Origin: JAEUIT01 sp044220875
GTDB lineage: Bacteria > Planctomycetota > Phycisphaerae > Phycisphaerales > SM1A02
Assembly (NCBI GenBank): GCA_044220875.1
Contig: JBGAQH010000004.1
Location: 124,001 to 188,000 of the forward strand
DNA: 64,000 nucleotides
Reading direction: 5' to 3'
This document shows, in pieces, positions 9,201-17,523 of this stretch. Both the position numbers and the translations under genes were made by a program. Each line of letters begins with the position of its first letter. Position 1 is the stretch's first letter. The notes beneath the pieces were generated by a model. That model saw nothing but the letters and a program-made list of their open reading frames with translations. It was not told the DNA's origin and made no database searches.

Positions 9201-10325
9201 GATGCCGTCCTGCCCGGTTCGTTACGGTCGATGCTGGAGGGGGTCACCTCGCTCACCGTCATCGCCGACGGTCCGGTCGCGGGCGTTCCCTTCGAGGTGC
9301 TCGCCCTCGGCGATGCCCCGCTCACCGGCATCGCCGTCGCGTATGCCCCCTCGGCGACCATCGCCCTCGACCGACGGCGCGCCTCCCAGGACCGCCTCGC
9401 CGCATCACATCCGCCTCGCGATGCGGCGGTCGTTCTCGGTGACCCGCGCTTCGCGCCGCCGGGTGCGGCGCCGGCGCCCGACGCTGCGTTGATTGCCAGC
9501 GCCCGCGCCGGCGATTCGATCGCCGCCAATGCCGCGGCGCTCGAGCAGGTCCGGTTCTACGGCGGCTCGCTCGCCCAGCTACCTGCGACCAGACTCGAGG
9601 CCACCGCCGTCGCCTCGCTGCTCGGCGAGCGAGCGACGCTTCTGCTCGGCGAGCGGGCCACCTCGGCACTCCTTCGCGCCGCCGTCGAAGCCGCGCCGCC
9701 GCGCGTCCTTCACCTGGCGACGCATGGGCTCCTCGGCTCGGGAGACAGGCCGCTCTTGGCGAGTCTTGCCCTCACCGCCCCGGCCGAGCCGACGCCGGGC
9801 GACATCGGGTTCCTCACCCTCGAGGAGATTCTCGCGACGTGGGGCTCGCGCCTTCGCGGCACCGAACTCGTCGTGCTGTCCGCGTGCGACACCGCCCGTG
9901 GCGTGCGCCAGGGGGACACGACCATGGCACTGCCCCTCGGGCTCTTCGTCTGCGGCGCCGAGACCGTCGTCGCGAGCCTCTGGGAGGTCGACGACACTGC
10001 GACATCGCTTCTCATGGCTCGCCTCTATGCCAACTGGCTCGGCCGCACCGACTCACAGCGCGAGATCGACGGCGTCCGGTACGAGGCGGGGCGGGCGATG
10101 CCCAAGCTCGCGGCGCTCCGCGAGGCGCAGCGCTGGCTCCGCACCCTCACCGTCGCGGACCGCGACCGACTCGTCGGCGCCAGCGCCGAAATCATCGCCG
10201 GCGAGGGAACGCGCGGCGACCCGCGGGCCGCGCGCGGGACGCTCGGTCAGGCCAGAGCCGACAGCCACCCCTACGACCATCCCTTCTATTGGGCCGCGTT
10301 CACGCTGCAGGGAAGCGAGCGATGA
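6240..10325 (+). CDS. Large TPR-CHAT protein (caspase-like protease fold), secreted or membrane-tethered
   Basis: 1361 residues. The N-terminus has a signal-like hydrophobic stretch ending in 'ALESTVLAQQ'; the Met at 6267 is a possible alternative start. Residues about 200-760 form 13 TPRs of the kinesin-light-chain type, each with the signature 'LGxEHPxT...NxGxLLQAQGKLAEAEPxYREAL'. The C-terminal third is a CHAT domain with both catalytic residues: His1162 in 'HLATHG' and Cys1216 in 'LSACDTARG'. CHAT enzymes are separase/caspase-related cysteine peptidases, and TPR arrays usually serve as substrate- or partner-binding scaffolds. It follows the kinase by 1 bp, and a sigma factor diverges upstream. 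The substrate is unknown, as is whether the hydrophobic N-terminus is cleaved or acts as an anchor. Confidence 0.9.
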   Translation: MPPLTRRDTMRFVWSADGATVWAAVAGAAIVAVALESTVLAQQPSTATPATAAADGGGLPGWTPRPDDLPPELRPIELQRPALSAEAATEIERLQARIGELRTKGLTDGERAAQDAALDEAIQLAERAFLTREAEQGNGNGRVRWRNAKGETSEWYEVGDARRVAASLRTVRALDPEGRAALASVRDADAETSRLFGEGKFAEAMSMAERHAEIARRTLGAEHPETIGAVNDIGVLLQARGSLADAERFFRESLATYRHALGDEHPDTLRSLNNMGSLLQAAGKLAEAEPYLREALTNYRRTLGDDHPDTLISIDNMGNFLQAAGKLAEAEPYCRLALARRRITLGEEHQATLASINNVGTLLQAQGKLAEAEPYYREALARRRRTLGEEHPETIVSISAYGELLSARGRIAEAEPFYREALEKSRRALGNEHPSTLYAINSMASLLQAQGKLTEAEPLYGEALATRRRVLGDGHPETIASISNMGFFRQAQGRFAEAERCDREAFEKFRRTLGADHPETIRSISNLGSLIKSDGRLAEAEPYSREAVAKFRNLYGEDHPDTLRATISLCALLQAQGKFAEVEPYCRDVLARCRRIFGDEHPVTLRAVNNMGFLLQAQGKLDEAEPRFREALTIQRRTLGPDHPDTLTSLCNISALLQAQGKLSEAESMLREATERSRRTLGDEHPDTLVLVGNLGLLLVAESSYAEAERLLAEALEKRRRSLGPEQADTLVSLNTMAFALASEGKFAEAEPLYAEALALAERLRVRVAGDAQDRAAFAGTLDLNGIALRHALLLARLERPAEAFAVLERGRGRAGLDLFAGGRTEAERLLRASRDAGAIQRYDRALAEEGDARAALAEAEAQFGMATAEQRDLLRDQVKAARVALAERTAAVFAALRGLVPQADPLGTDRVLASLGPGEAILTYAWTGEGAAAFLARDGAVRAITLSADRPHTAALADAVDALRSRIAHRPATEEAIPATLIAAARDAVLPGSLRSMLEGVTSLTVIADGPVAGVPFEVLALGDAPLTGIAVAYAPSATIALDRRRASQDRLAASHPPRDAAVVLGDPRFAPPGAAPAPDAALIASARAGDSIAANAAALEQVRFYGGSLAQLPATRLEATAVASLLGERATLLLGERATSALLRAAVEAAPPRVLHLATHGLLGSGDRPLLASLALTAPAEPTPGDIGFLTLEEILATWGSRLRGTELVVLSACDTARGVRQGDTTMALPLGLFVCGAETVVASLWEVDDTATSLLMARLYANWLGRTDSQREIDGVRYEAGRAMPKLAALREAQRWLRTLTVADRDRLVGASAEIIAGEGTRGDPRAARGTLGQARADSHPYDHPFYWAAFTLQGSER
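6852..8489 (+). repeat. 13 tandem 126-bp repeats encoding TPRs
   Basis: The 'CTCGG(C)' marking each 'LG-x-HP' motif recurs with a strict 126-bp (42-codon) period. The first is at 6894 and the thirteenth at 8406, which is 6894 plus 12 x 126, so no indel has accumulated. Several units remain alike at DNA level ('GGCCCAGGGCAAGCT'), which suggests expansion by recombination. Confidence 0.85.
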
Positions 10326-10341
10326 CGAGCGCGCGAGTCCC

Positions 10342-10902
10342 TCAGCCGACGGGTGAACCGTCAAGACGCTTATAGAAGAAGGCCGCGTCGCCCGGAGTGC
10401 CATCGTGCAGGAGGCAGTAGCCGGGAATCACGCCGACCCGCGTCCAGCCAAGGCGAAGGTAGAGGCGATCGGCGGTCGTGCCGGCGTTGGTGTCGAGGAC
10501 GAGCAGCGTCAGCCCCGCGGAGCGGGCGAGTGGCTCGATCGCCTGCATGAGCCGCGCGGCAAGTCCCCTGCCGCGGGCTCGCCGATGAACGAGAAGCTTC
10601 ATGATCTCGCCGCGAAAGCGCTGATTCGGCTGCCAGCACGCCCGAACCTGAACCGTGCCGATGATGCCATGCTCATCGCGGGCGATCAGAACGCTGTCGC
10701 GCAGACCGAGCGTCTCGAGGCTCTTCCTCCACCAGGCCGTCGCCTCGGACTGGGTCAGGTCGCCAAGGAAACTGACCGAAGCGCCCGATTCAACCGCGTC
10801 GACGAGCAGTGCGGAGAGGCCGGCGATCGTCGCATCCTGCGTAGGACGCTCGATTGATTCGATTGCAATCTGCCCCGCTCCCGTTGGGTTCGTGCACGTC
10901 AT
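10342..10902 (-). CDS. GNAT-family N-acetyltransferase
   Basis: 186 residues. The acetyl-CoA binding motif 'LLVHRRARGRGLAARLM' (Q/R-x-x-G-x-G/A type) lies near residues 103-119, after the beta strand 'GTVQVRACW'. The C-terminal part has the usual 'LDTNAGTTADRLYLRLGWTRVG' strand-helix-strand, with the Tyr of motif B in 'RLYLRLGW'. It transfers an acetyl group from acetyl-CoA to an amine that cannot be named from sequence. It is convergent with the TPR-CHAT gene, leaving 16 bp between the stops, and lies on the same strand as the DinG-type helicase. Confidence 0.85.
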   Translation of the reverse strand: MTCTNPTGAGQIAIESIERPTQDATIAGLSALLVDAVESGASVSFLGDLTQSEATAWWRKSLETLGLRDSVLIARDEHGIIGTVQVRACWQPNQRFRGEIMKLLVHRRARGRGLAARLMQAIEPLARSAGLTLLVLDTNAGTTADRLYLRLGWTRVGVIPGYCLLHDGTPGDAAFFYKRLDGSPVG

Positions 10903-10966
10903 GCGGGCGAGCGTACTGCGAACGTGCCGGTCGGGTTCGCCAAAATCGGGCGACGCCCCACCGGCC

Positions 10967-12973
10967 TCAGACGTCCTCTTCGAGACGAACGCCTTCGGGG
11001 AGCGCGTCGCGGAACGCCTTGCCGTAGGGCTTGGTCACGATGCGCGGATCGAGGACGACGATGCGGCCGGCGTCGGTCGAGCTTCGCACCAGCCGACCGA
11101 TCCCCTGCTTGAATCGAATGACGGCCCGCGGCAACTGATCCTCGCCGAACGGACTGCCGCCGCGAGCCGTAATGAGCTCGTGCCGGGCTTCGACGATCGG
11201 CCGGTCGGGGACATCAAAGGGCAGCTTCGTGATGATGACATTCCGCAAGGCCCGGCCGCGGACGTCGACTCCCTGCCAGAAGCTGGCGGTGCCGAAGAGG
11301 ACACTCCGCTCGCTCTCGCGGAAGCGATTGAGGATCAGCCCGCGCGGGCCGCTCTGGCCGTGGACGTACACCGGATAGCCGTCGCGCTGGAGGTCGGGCA
11401 TCACCCGCTGGACCACCGCATCGAGGGTCTGAAAGCTGGTGAAGAGGACGAAGGCACCGCCGTCGGTGGCGCGAATGTGCTTCAGGATCCGCGGAACGAG
11501 CGCCGTGACGTAGTCGCGCGAGCTCGGGTCGGGCATCGAGCGGTCGACGATCGCCCGCATGAGCGAGGCATGGTCAAAAGGGCTGCCGAGGCAGAGCTCC
11601 TCGGCGTCGTCGCACCCGAGTCGCGTGCGGACGTGCGAGAAATCGGCCTTGCCCGCGGCGAGTGTTGCACTGGTGAGGATCACCGAGCGATCCTTGCCGA
11701 AGAGCTGATCGCGGAGGATCGGTGCGACATCAATCGCGGCGGCGCAGACCGAAATTGCCCCTCGCTGGCGGTCGTGCTTCTTGCCCTCCTCGAGCCAGTA
11801 GACGCAGCCCTCGATCTCCTGTTCGAGGAGAAGCTGCGACGACGCGGAGAGCTCGAGGGCCCGCTGGGCGTAGGCGTTCAGCTCGAACTCGTCGGCGTCG
11901 CGCGCGGCCTGTTCCTTGAGAAGCTTGAGCTGATCGGCGAGCGACTTGAGGGCCGGGCCGAGGCGGTTCTCGACGAGCCCGATGGCGGGGCCCATCTGCG
12001 AGAGCGCCTCCCGCACCCGGCCGCTGCCGTTGCGGTGTTCGCGGTGCCATCGCCAGAGCGAGTCGAAGAGGTCGTCGGCGAACTCCTCGCAGTGCATGAC
12101 CGTTTGGGCCGCGGCGTCGACGGCATCGTTGGTGTTGCTCTTGAGGGTGAGGGCGTTGAGGAACCCGCGACTTCCGTTGGGGGTGAGAAGCTGCCGCAGG
12201 AGCCTGCGCACTGCCCCTTCGCCGAATCGCAGGCCGAAGTGCTCCGACGCGACGTCCTCGAGGGCGTGGGCCTCGTCGAGAATCACATGGCGGTAGTCGG
12301 GCAGCACGCCATTGCCCTTCATGCGCAGGGCAAGGTCCGCGAAGAAGAGGGCGTGGTTGCAGACGAGGAGATCGGCGTTCTCCATCCGTCGGCGGGCGAG
12401 CTGATAGAAGCACTGGTCGTGGGTCGGGCAGCGGCGGCCCATGCAGTTGTCGGCGTCGCTCTGCACGTGATCCCACACGGCGCTGCGGGGAAGCAGCGGC
12501 AGGGTCGAGAGCGTTCCGTCGGTGGTGTCGGCGGCCCAGGTCTCGATCATGTCGAGCGAGCGATGCTCCTCGTCATGGCCGAGCAGGCGGTCGGCCCGCT
12601 CGACGGCGAGCTTGAGCCGCCGCTTCGAGAGGTAGTTGCCGCGGCCCTTGACCAGTACCGCCGAGAACTCGTCCGGAGAGCAGCCCCGAAGGAGGGGGAT
12701 GTCCTTTTCGATGAGCTGTTCCTGGAGGGAGATGGTCGCGGTGCAAATGATGACCTTCTCCCGACGCTCGACGATGTGCCGGATGGCCGGGAGGAGGTAG
12801 CCGAAGCTCTTGCCGACCCCCGTGCCGGCCTCGACCAGCAGCCGACCGTGGCGGGCGAAGGCGGCGTCGATGGCCTCGGCCATCCGGAGCTGCTGCGGGC
12901 GGGGCTCAAAGCCGGGCAATCGCCGGGCAATGGGGCCTTCCGGACTCAGGAGATACTCGACCGCCAAGGGCAT
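10967..12973 (-). CDS. dinG: ATP-dependent DNA helicase, DinG/XPD-like
   Basis: 668 residues from the ATG at 12973 ('MPLAVEYLLSPEG'). A longer frame reaching 13108 would run into the tRNA leader and has no family-like sequence. Walker A is 'EAGTGVGKSFGYLLPA' near the N-terminus. Four cysteines around 'CMGRRCPTHDQC' and the following 'LLVCNH' match the iron-sulfur cluster site of DinG/XPD helicases. The DEAH box is 'VILDEAHALEDVA' and motif VI is 'FKQGIGRLVRS'. These enzymes unwind DNA 5'-3' and resolve R-loops or recombination structures. Length and motif order match DinG (YoaA-type). It appears complete, and no neighbour indicates a specialised role. Confidence 0.88.
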   Translation of the reverse strand: MPLAVEYLLSPEGPIARRLPGFEPRPQQLRMAEAIDAAFARHGRLLVEAGTGVGKSFGYLLPAIRHIVERREKVIICTATISLQEQLIEKDIPLLRGCSPDEFSAVLVKGRGNYLSKRRLKLAVERADRLLGHDEEHRSLDMIETWAADTTDGTLSTLPLLPRSAVWDHVQSDADNCMGRRCPTHDQCFYQLARRRMENADLLVCNHALFFADLALRMKGNGVLPDYRHVILDEAHALEDVASEHFGLRFGEGAVRRLLRQLLTPNGSRGFLNALTLKSNTNDAVDAAAQTVMHCEEFADDLFDSLWRWHREHRNGSGRVREALSQMGPAIGLVENRLGPALKSLADQLKLLKEQAARDADEFELNAYAQRALELSASSQLLLEQEIEGCVYWLEEGKKHDRQRGAISVCAAAIDVAPILRDQLFGKDRSVILTSATLAAGKADFSHVRTRLGCDDAEELCLGSPFDHASLMRAIVDRSMPDPSSRDYVTALVPRILKHIRATDGGAFVLFTSFQTLDAVVQRVMPDLQRDGYPVYVHGQSGPRGLILNRFRESERSVLFGTASFWQGVDVRGRALRNVIITKLPFDVPDRPIVEARHELITARGGSPFGEDQLPRAVIRFKQGIGRLVRSSTDAGRIVVLDPRIVTKPYGKAFRDALPEGVRLEEDV

Positions 12974-13113
12974 GTGGCCGATGGTACGTCGGGAGCTGCG
13001 GGGCCGTGCCCATGACCTTGGGAGGAGTCCGTGGCGACCGGCAATCGAGCGTGGTAGACTCTCGCCCCTTGCTGGCAGGCGCGTGCGCCGGCCGGCGTGA
13101 CTGCACATGAATG

Positions 13114-13203
13114 GGACAGGTGTCCGAGAGGCCGAAGGAGACGGTTTGCTAAACCGTTATACGGGTATTACCTGTATCGCGGGTTCGAATCCCGCCCTGT
13201 CCG
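13114..13203 (+). tRNA. tRNA-Ser (GCT anticodon)
   Basis: The cloverleaf can be drawn by eye. The acceptor stem GGACAGG (13114-13120) pairs with CCTGTCC (13196-13202), followed by discriminator G13203. The anticodon stem is ACGGT/ACCGT around the loop TTGCTAA, giving anticodon GCT at 13148-13150. A long variable arm (about 13158-13178) is typical of class II tRNAs, and the T arm is GCGGG-TTCGAAT-CCCGC. CCA is not encoded. It reads AGC/AGT serine codons. Confidence 0.97.
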
Positions 13204-13209
13204 CTGAAA

Positions 13210-13248
13210 CGACAAGGGGTCGCCCGCTGCGCGGGGGACCCCTTGTCG
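13210..13248 (+). terminator. Strong hairpin 6 bp after tRNA-Ser
   Basis: The arms CGACAAGGGGTC (13210-13221) and GACCCCTTGTCG (13237-13248) are perfectly complementary over 12 bp. A further CCCGC/GCGGG stem sits inside the loop. No T-tract follows, so this may be an RNA-processing or rho-independent-like end of the tRNA transcript. Confidence 0.6.
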
Positions 13249-13498
13249 CTTCCGCGGCCAGCCTGCGTCGCAGGCGACGCAGGGCCCGGCGATGCCGGGC
13301 GGCGGGAGTACTGGTCCTCGCCGCGAAGGCGGCTGCGGCTCTCGCTGCGAACTCACTTGAGTTTCGCTGCGCTCGAGTCACATCCGGCTTGCTAAGGCAG
13401 CCCTTCGGGCTGCTGGGGTCCGCTGATTCCGCCAACGCGTCGCCCGCTGCGCATGGAGTGTCGCGCCGTTCCGGGGCGCATTCGTGTTCGTTTCGAAA
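13249..13498. other. Palindrome-rich intergenic region without a gene
   Basis: About 250 bp with a series of short inverted repeats: CTGCGTCGC-AGGCGACGCAG near 13264, GCCCGGC-GAT-GCCGGGC near 13286 and CAGCCC-TTC-GGGCTG near 13400. The string TCGCCCGCTGCGC also occurs both in the tRNA hairpin (13220) and near 13439. Reading frames here encode only arginine/alanine-rich noise and were not called. Confidence 0.5.
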
Positions 13499-16063
13499 CT
13501 ACACCGTCCACGCCGCGAGGAGGACCGCGAGATCGCCGGACCCGACCGTGCCATCACCGTCGAGATCCGCGACTCCCCCGCTGCTGCCCCAGACGCCGAG
13601 CAGGATCGACAGGTCTCCGGCGTTCACGGCACCGTCGTGATTCAGGTCGGAGGGATTCAGCGGCGCGAAAAGCTGCGCGACCGGCTGCACCGACCAGACG
13701 GCCATGAATGGCATGATCGCCTGCTCGTAGCCGTTGAAGAGAAGTTGCTGTCCGTCGGCCGTGAACTGCATGAGCGACAGCGACAACGTCATCCCCTCGT
13801 GCCAAGGATTGCCGGCGATCCAGTCGGTCGTGCCGAGTTCCCTATCGAGGCGCATCGCCCGCCAGTCGTATTCGCCTGCCACCATGACGAAACCGCCGTA
13901 CGCGACGAATCGCCCGTCGTCGCTGATCGCGCAGCCGCTGTACTCCGTCGTCAGGGGCATGCCCGGTATGGACGGGCTCACCCATTCCAGCGTGTTGAGC
14001 AAGCGATCACGCACGAACGCGTCCCGGCGGAGGTCGGTGTCCTCGGCGGCGAGGTTCGTCGCTTCGCTTGCAAAGAGGACGAACCGCCCGGACGGCGTGA
14101 TGGTCGCAAAGAACGACTCGTCGTTGGCGAGTGATCCGCCGGTCGAGCGATCGATCACCTCAACGGCACCTGTCGTGCGGTCCACCGCGATGACGTGAGT
14201 GACGCCGCCGCCCTCGGGCACGAGCTCGGGAGCGAGCGTGTCGAAGACCACGATGCGCCCGTCGGCGCTCACCGAAGGATGAAGCGAGTCGCCAGTCCCA
14301 GCGCCGCCCCGTTGTCCGCCCCGCTGTCCGCCGCTTGATCCAGTCGAGACCAGCGTGATCGTCCCTGACGGCACGTCGTACGCAAGTACCTGGGCGACGC
14401 CGGGGACCGACGCCGTACCGAGATCGGTCGCCTTCGAGGTGAAGATGACCGTGAGGCCATCGCGCGAGATGCGTGGCCAGGTCGACGGGCCGTTGCCCGG
14501 TTGCTCCGGCAATTCCGGCGCGCTGGGCTGCGCCCGCGAAACGAGTCGCGTCTCGCCGGTCCAGCGGTCGTAGAGCCAGACCTGACGCTCCGCCGACGGC
14601 CCGCTGACGAATGCGACGCGCCGACCGGCGCCGTCGATGTCCGGCGTGAGATTGGGTACGGTCGAGACTCCGGCGCTTGCGCACTCCACCATCCCGGTGA
14701 TCGCGTCGTGCACATAAATGTCCGCTCCGGCGGGATGCGGATCGACTGTTGGCGCGATGCCAAGATTCGAACTCTTGTGGGCGTAGACCGTGAACCGCCC
14801 ATCGGGGGTCCAGCGTGCGGGGGCGTCGCCGAACTCCATCCAATGATCGGGCTGTCCCCCGTCGGGCGTCATGGCCATCCGCCGGTAGTGATAGTCCGAC
14901 TCAGGGATCGGGTCGAAGGTCGCTTGGGCAGTCGCAATCTGACCGAAGTAGTCGCGCGATGCCTGAACGGTCGTCTCGCCCGGACTGGAGACCACCAGCA
15001 CATCCTGATCGACGCCAGGCCCGCCGAATGCCGCATCGCCCGCCACCACCGACCATGCATAGTCGCAGCCGTAGGAGTAGCAGGACCACGACTCGCCAAC
15101 GAAGCGATGTTCGACGACCCAGAGATCGTCCCGAAATCCAACGACCGGCGGCCAGCGCTCGAAGTGAATCTCGGTACTGATGATCGGATTGAAACTCGGG
15201 ATCGTCAGTGCGGTGACGCCGGCGAGGATCGGCACGTCGAAGCCGCTGATGGTCGGACCATCAAGGAGGTCGAAGGCGCCGCCAGCCGGATATTGGCTCT
15301 TCATGAGCGTGAAGCCCGACGTCGGCAGCGCAAGACCCTCTGCGGCCGTCACGCGGACAACGCCACCGCGGGTGAGGTCGATCACCTCCAAGGGCGTATG
15401 GGTCGCCGGACTCAGCACGAACTCAAGATCCGAGCCGCCGAAGAAGATCCACATGGAACCGAACGCTTTTGCGACCGGGTCGATGGCGAGATGGCTCGTA
15501 CCGGCGAGTCCGAGGCGGGCGAGTCCCGATCCGACCGACGCCGTGCCGCGGATCTCGAGCGTCCCCGTTCCTGGGCTGGCATCGGTGCCGACGCCGACGT
15601 CGAGCATGGTCGCCTGAAGTCCGTGGTCCTGAACGATCAGCCATCCGCCGGCGCCCGGGCCGCCGATCGTTGTCAGCCCGGTGACGCCGAGGGAGCCGCC
15701 ATCGAGCGTGATCGGTCCGGTGTTCGCTTCGCCGATGACCTTCAGCGATGCGCAGACGAAGGAGCCGTCCACCGTGATCGTTGCGCCATCGGCATCGAAG
15801 GATGGCAGGACAACGTCGTCGGAGGAGTGCGGCACGCCGGCGGACCAGTTCCGAGCGTCGCTCCACAAGCCTCCGACCGGGTTGGTCCATGTTGTGGCTC
15901 CGGACGCGGCGGATGCAAGGAGCACCCATGCCACGAATGCAGCGCACGCGACGCGGATGACGTCGGCTGCGGCGCGCGGCACGCCGCCGGCCCGCTGATG
16001 CTGCGATGCGATTCCGCGACCGTGACCCCAACTGTGAGAATGACGCGCTGCGAAACCAGTCAT
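13499..16063 (-). CDS. Secreted TolB/WD40-like beta-propeller protein with C-terminal dockerin-like repeats
   Basis: 854 residues from the ATG at 16063, which is preceded by AAAGGGG. A hydrophobic segment 'ACAAFVAWVLLASAASG' looks like a signal peptide core behind a long basic leader. After it comes a 'WTNPVGGLWSDARNWSAGVP' unit typical of secreted beta-helix or autotransporter-associated repeats. The middle holds PD40/TolB-type blades ('TPDGRFTVYAHKSSN', 'ISRDGLTVIFTSKATD', 'SADGRIVVFDTLA', 'SDDGRFVAYGG'). The end carries two EF-hand-like dockerin repeats, 'DLNHDGAVNAGDLSILLGVWG' and 'DLDGDGTVGSGDLAVLLAAW'. It is probably an extracellular structural or binding protein; the ligand is unknown. 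Planctomycete dockerins seldom have cohesin partners, so anchoring is uncertain. Confidence 0.8.
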   Translation of the reverse strand: MTGFAARHSHSWGHGRGIASQHQRAGGVPRAAADVIRVACAAFVAWVLLASAASGATTWTNPVGGLWSDARNWSAGVPHSSDDVVLPSFDADGATITVDGSFVCASLKVIGEANTGPITLDGGSLGVTGLTTIGGPGAGGWLIVQDHGLQATMLDVGVGTDASPGTGTLEIRGTASVGSGLARLGLAGTSHLAIDPVAKAFGSMWIFFGGSDLEFVLSPATHTPLEVIDLTRGGVVRVTAAEGLALPTSGFTLMKSQYPAGGAFDLLDGPTISGFDVPILAGVTALTIPSFNPIISTEIHFERWPPVVGFRDDLWVVEHRFVGESWSCYSYGCDYAWSVVAGDAAFGGPGVDQDVLVVSSPGETTVQASRDYFGQIATAQATFDPIPESDYHYRRMAMTPDGGQPDHWMEFGDAPARWTPDGRFTVYAHKSSNLGIAPTVDPHPAGADIYVHDAITGMVECASAGVSTVPNLTPDIDGAGRRVAFVSGPSAERQVWLYDRWTGETRLVSRAQPSAPELPEQPGNGPSTWPRISRDGLTVIFTSKATDLGTASVPGVAQVLAYDVPSGTITLVSTGSSGGQRGGQRGGAGTGDSLHPSVSADGRIVVFDTLAPELVPEGGGVTHVIAVDRTTGAVEVIDRSTGGSLANDESFFATITPSGRFVLFASEATNLAAEDTDLRRDAFVRDRLLNTLEWVSPSIPGMPLTTEYSGCAISDDGRFVAYGGFVMVAGEYDWRAMRLDRELGTTDWIAGNPWHEGMTLSLSLMQFTADGQQLLFNGYEQAIMPFMAVWSVQPVAQLFAPLNPSDLNHDGAVNAGDLSILLGVWGSSGGVADLDGDGTVGSGDLAVLLAAWTV

Positions 16064-16263
16064 GGCGCCCCTTTCGCTCTCCAGCCGCATCCTACTGAGC
16101 GCTTCGATCGCGCCAAGCTTCTTCCTCGCACTTCGCGCGAAAAAAAACCGATGCGCGATGGCAGTGCTGTCATCGGAGAACGATACTCGCGTGCACCATG
16201 CAACATCGCGCGAACAGCGCGAAAGACTCCTTCATTCGAATGCGCCTTTCCGATAGTGCGGCC

Positions 16264-17490
16264 ATGTCCTCGTGCATCAACACGCGTTCGACCCGTTCAC
16301 GCGCGGTCCGTATCGCCGCGTTCCTGCTGCTCTCCGCAGCCACAGCGTTTCTCTCCGCGTGCCGCACCGTTGCGCCCGACCGCATGCATGCCGTCGTCGA
16401 TGCGGCGGTCGTGCCGTTGATGCAGGAGCATGCGATCCCCGGCATGGCGGTCGCCGTCATCCGCGGAGACCGCGCCGAGGTCTGCTGCTACGGCGTCGCG
16501 TCGCGCGACACCGGCCGCGCGGTCGATGCCGAGACGCTGTTCGAGCTCGGGTCCGTCAGCAAGACCTTCACCGGATTGCTGGGCGCTCAGGTCCACGAGG
16601 ACGGGCACTTCGCGTGGGAGGACATGGTCAGCCGTCACGCTCCCGAGCTTGCGGGAAGTGCCTTCGATCACATCACCATGGAGGAGCTCGCCACGTATTC
16701 GGCGGGCGGCCTGCCGCTGCAGTGGCCAGAGGAGGTCTCCGATCGGGCGTCAATGGTCGCATACCTCCGTCAATGGACTCCGGACGCTCCCGCCGGCGCG
16801 CAGCGGCGGTATTCGAACGTGAGCATCGGGCTCTTCGGCTCGGTCGCGGCGCGAAGTGCCGGCGTTGACTTCACGGCCATGATGAACGACACGGTGCTCC
16901 CCGCGTTGGGGCTTCGCCATACCTTCGTCGAGGTACCCGCCGCCGAGATGGAGCACTATGCCATGGGCTACAACGAGCGCGACGAGCCGACGCGCATGCG
17001 GCCGGGCGTGTTTGGTCAGGAGGCGTACGGCATGCGCAGCTCCGCAGGAGACATGGTTCAGTACATGCGGGCCCAGTTGGGGATCATGGACAACGGCCAC
17101 GCGCCGCTCTCCTCCGCCATCGCCGAGACGCACCGCGGCCGCTATTCCGTCGGACCCATGACCCAGGGAATCGGTTGGGAGCTCTATCCCTATCCCGTGC
17201 GGGTCGAGGAACTCCTCGTGGGCAATTCGACCGACGTCTCGCTCCACCCAAACGCGACGCTGCCGGCCCGCGCCGTCGAAGGGCCGATCCTCTTCAACAA
17301 GACCGGCTCAACCAATGGATTCTCCGCCTACGTGGTCGTCGTGCCGACCGCGAGGATTGGAATCGCCCTGCTGATCAATCGCAGTTGTCCGACGCCCGCG
17401 CGGGTGCGGGCGGCCCACGCAATCCTCACCGCGCTGGCGGCGGAAGCGCCGACCGCGCAGTGCGGTGATGGCGAGGTGTTGGCAAGGTGA
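16264..17490 (+). CDS. Class C (AmpC-type) beta-lactamase, predicted lipoprotein
   Basis: 408 residues from the ATG at 16264. The N-terminus 'RIAAFLLLSAATAFLSAC' is a lipoprotein signal with lipobox Cys33. All three serine-hydrolase motifs are present: S97-V-S-K100 ('GSVSKTF'), Y183-S-N185 ('RRYSNVSIGLFG') and K346-T-G348 ('NKTGSTNGFSAYVVVVP'). Further stretches follow AmpC closely: 'VLPALGLRHTFVEVP', 'MTQGIGWELYPYP', 'SCPTPARVRAAHAILTAL'. The enzyme should hydrolyse beta-lactams by a serine acylation mechanism, tethered in the periplasm. A BlaI/M56 regulator pair lies 1.9-2.4 kb downstream on the other strand. A DD-peptidase or esterase of the same fold is possible but less likely given the AmpC-like tail. 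Confidence 0.85.
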   Translation: MSSCINTRSTRSRAVRIAAFLLLSAATAFLSACRTVAPDRMHAVVDAAVVPLMQEHAIPGMAVAVIRGDRAEVCCYGVASRDTGRAVDAETLFELGSVSKTFTGLLGAQVHEDGHFAWEDMVSRHAPELAGSAFDHITMEELATYSAGGLPLQWPEEVSDRASMVAYLRQWTPDAPAGAQRRYSNVSIGLFGSVAARSAGVDFTAMMNDTVLPALGLRHTFVEVPAAEMEHYAMGYNERDEPTRMRPGVFGQEAYGMRSSAGDMVQYMRAQLGIMDNGHAPLSSAIAETHRGRYSVGPMTQGIGWELYPYPVRVEELLVGNSTDVSLHPNATLPARAVEGPILFNKTGSTNGFSAYVVVVPTARIGIALLINRSCPTPARVRAAHAILTALAAEAPTAQCGDGEVLAR

Positions 17491-17523
17491 TGGCAAGGTG
17501 ATGGCGGCGCGGCGGGAGCGAGC

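Noticed and set aside
13157..13435. Short minus-strand frame across the tRNA, with 'AGFEPAIQ'
   Set aside because: This peptide is the well-known false translation of the antisense of a tRNA T-arm; the tRNA itself is unambiguous.
13114..13498. tRNA-Ser as an integration site of a genomic island
   Set aside because: No duplicated tRNA 3' end and no integrase gene were found on either side.
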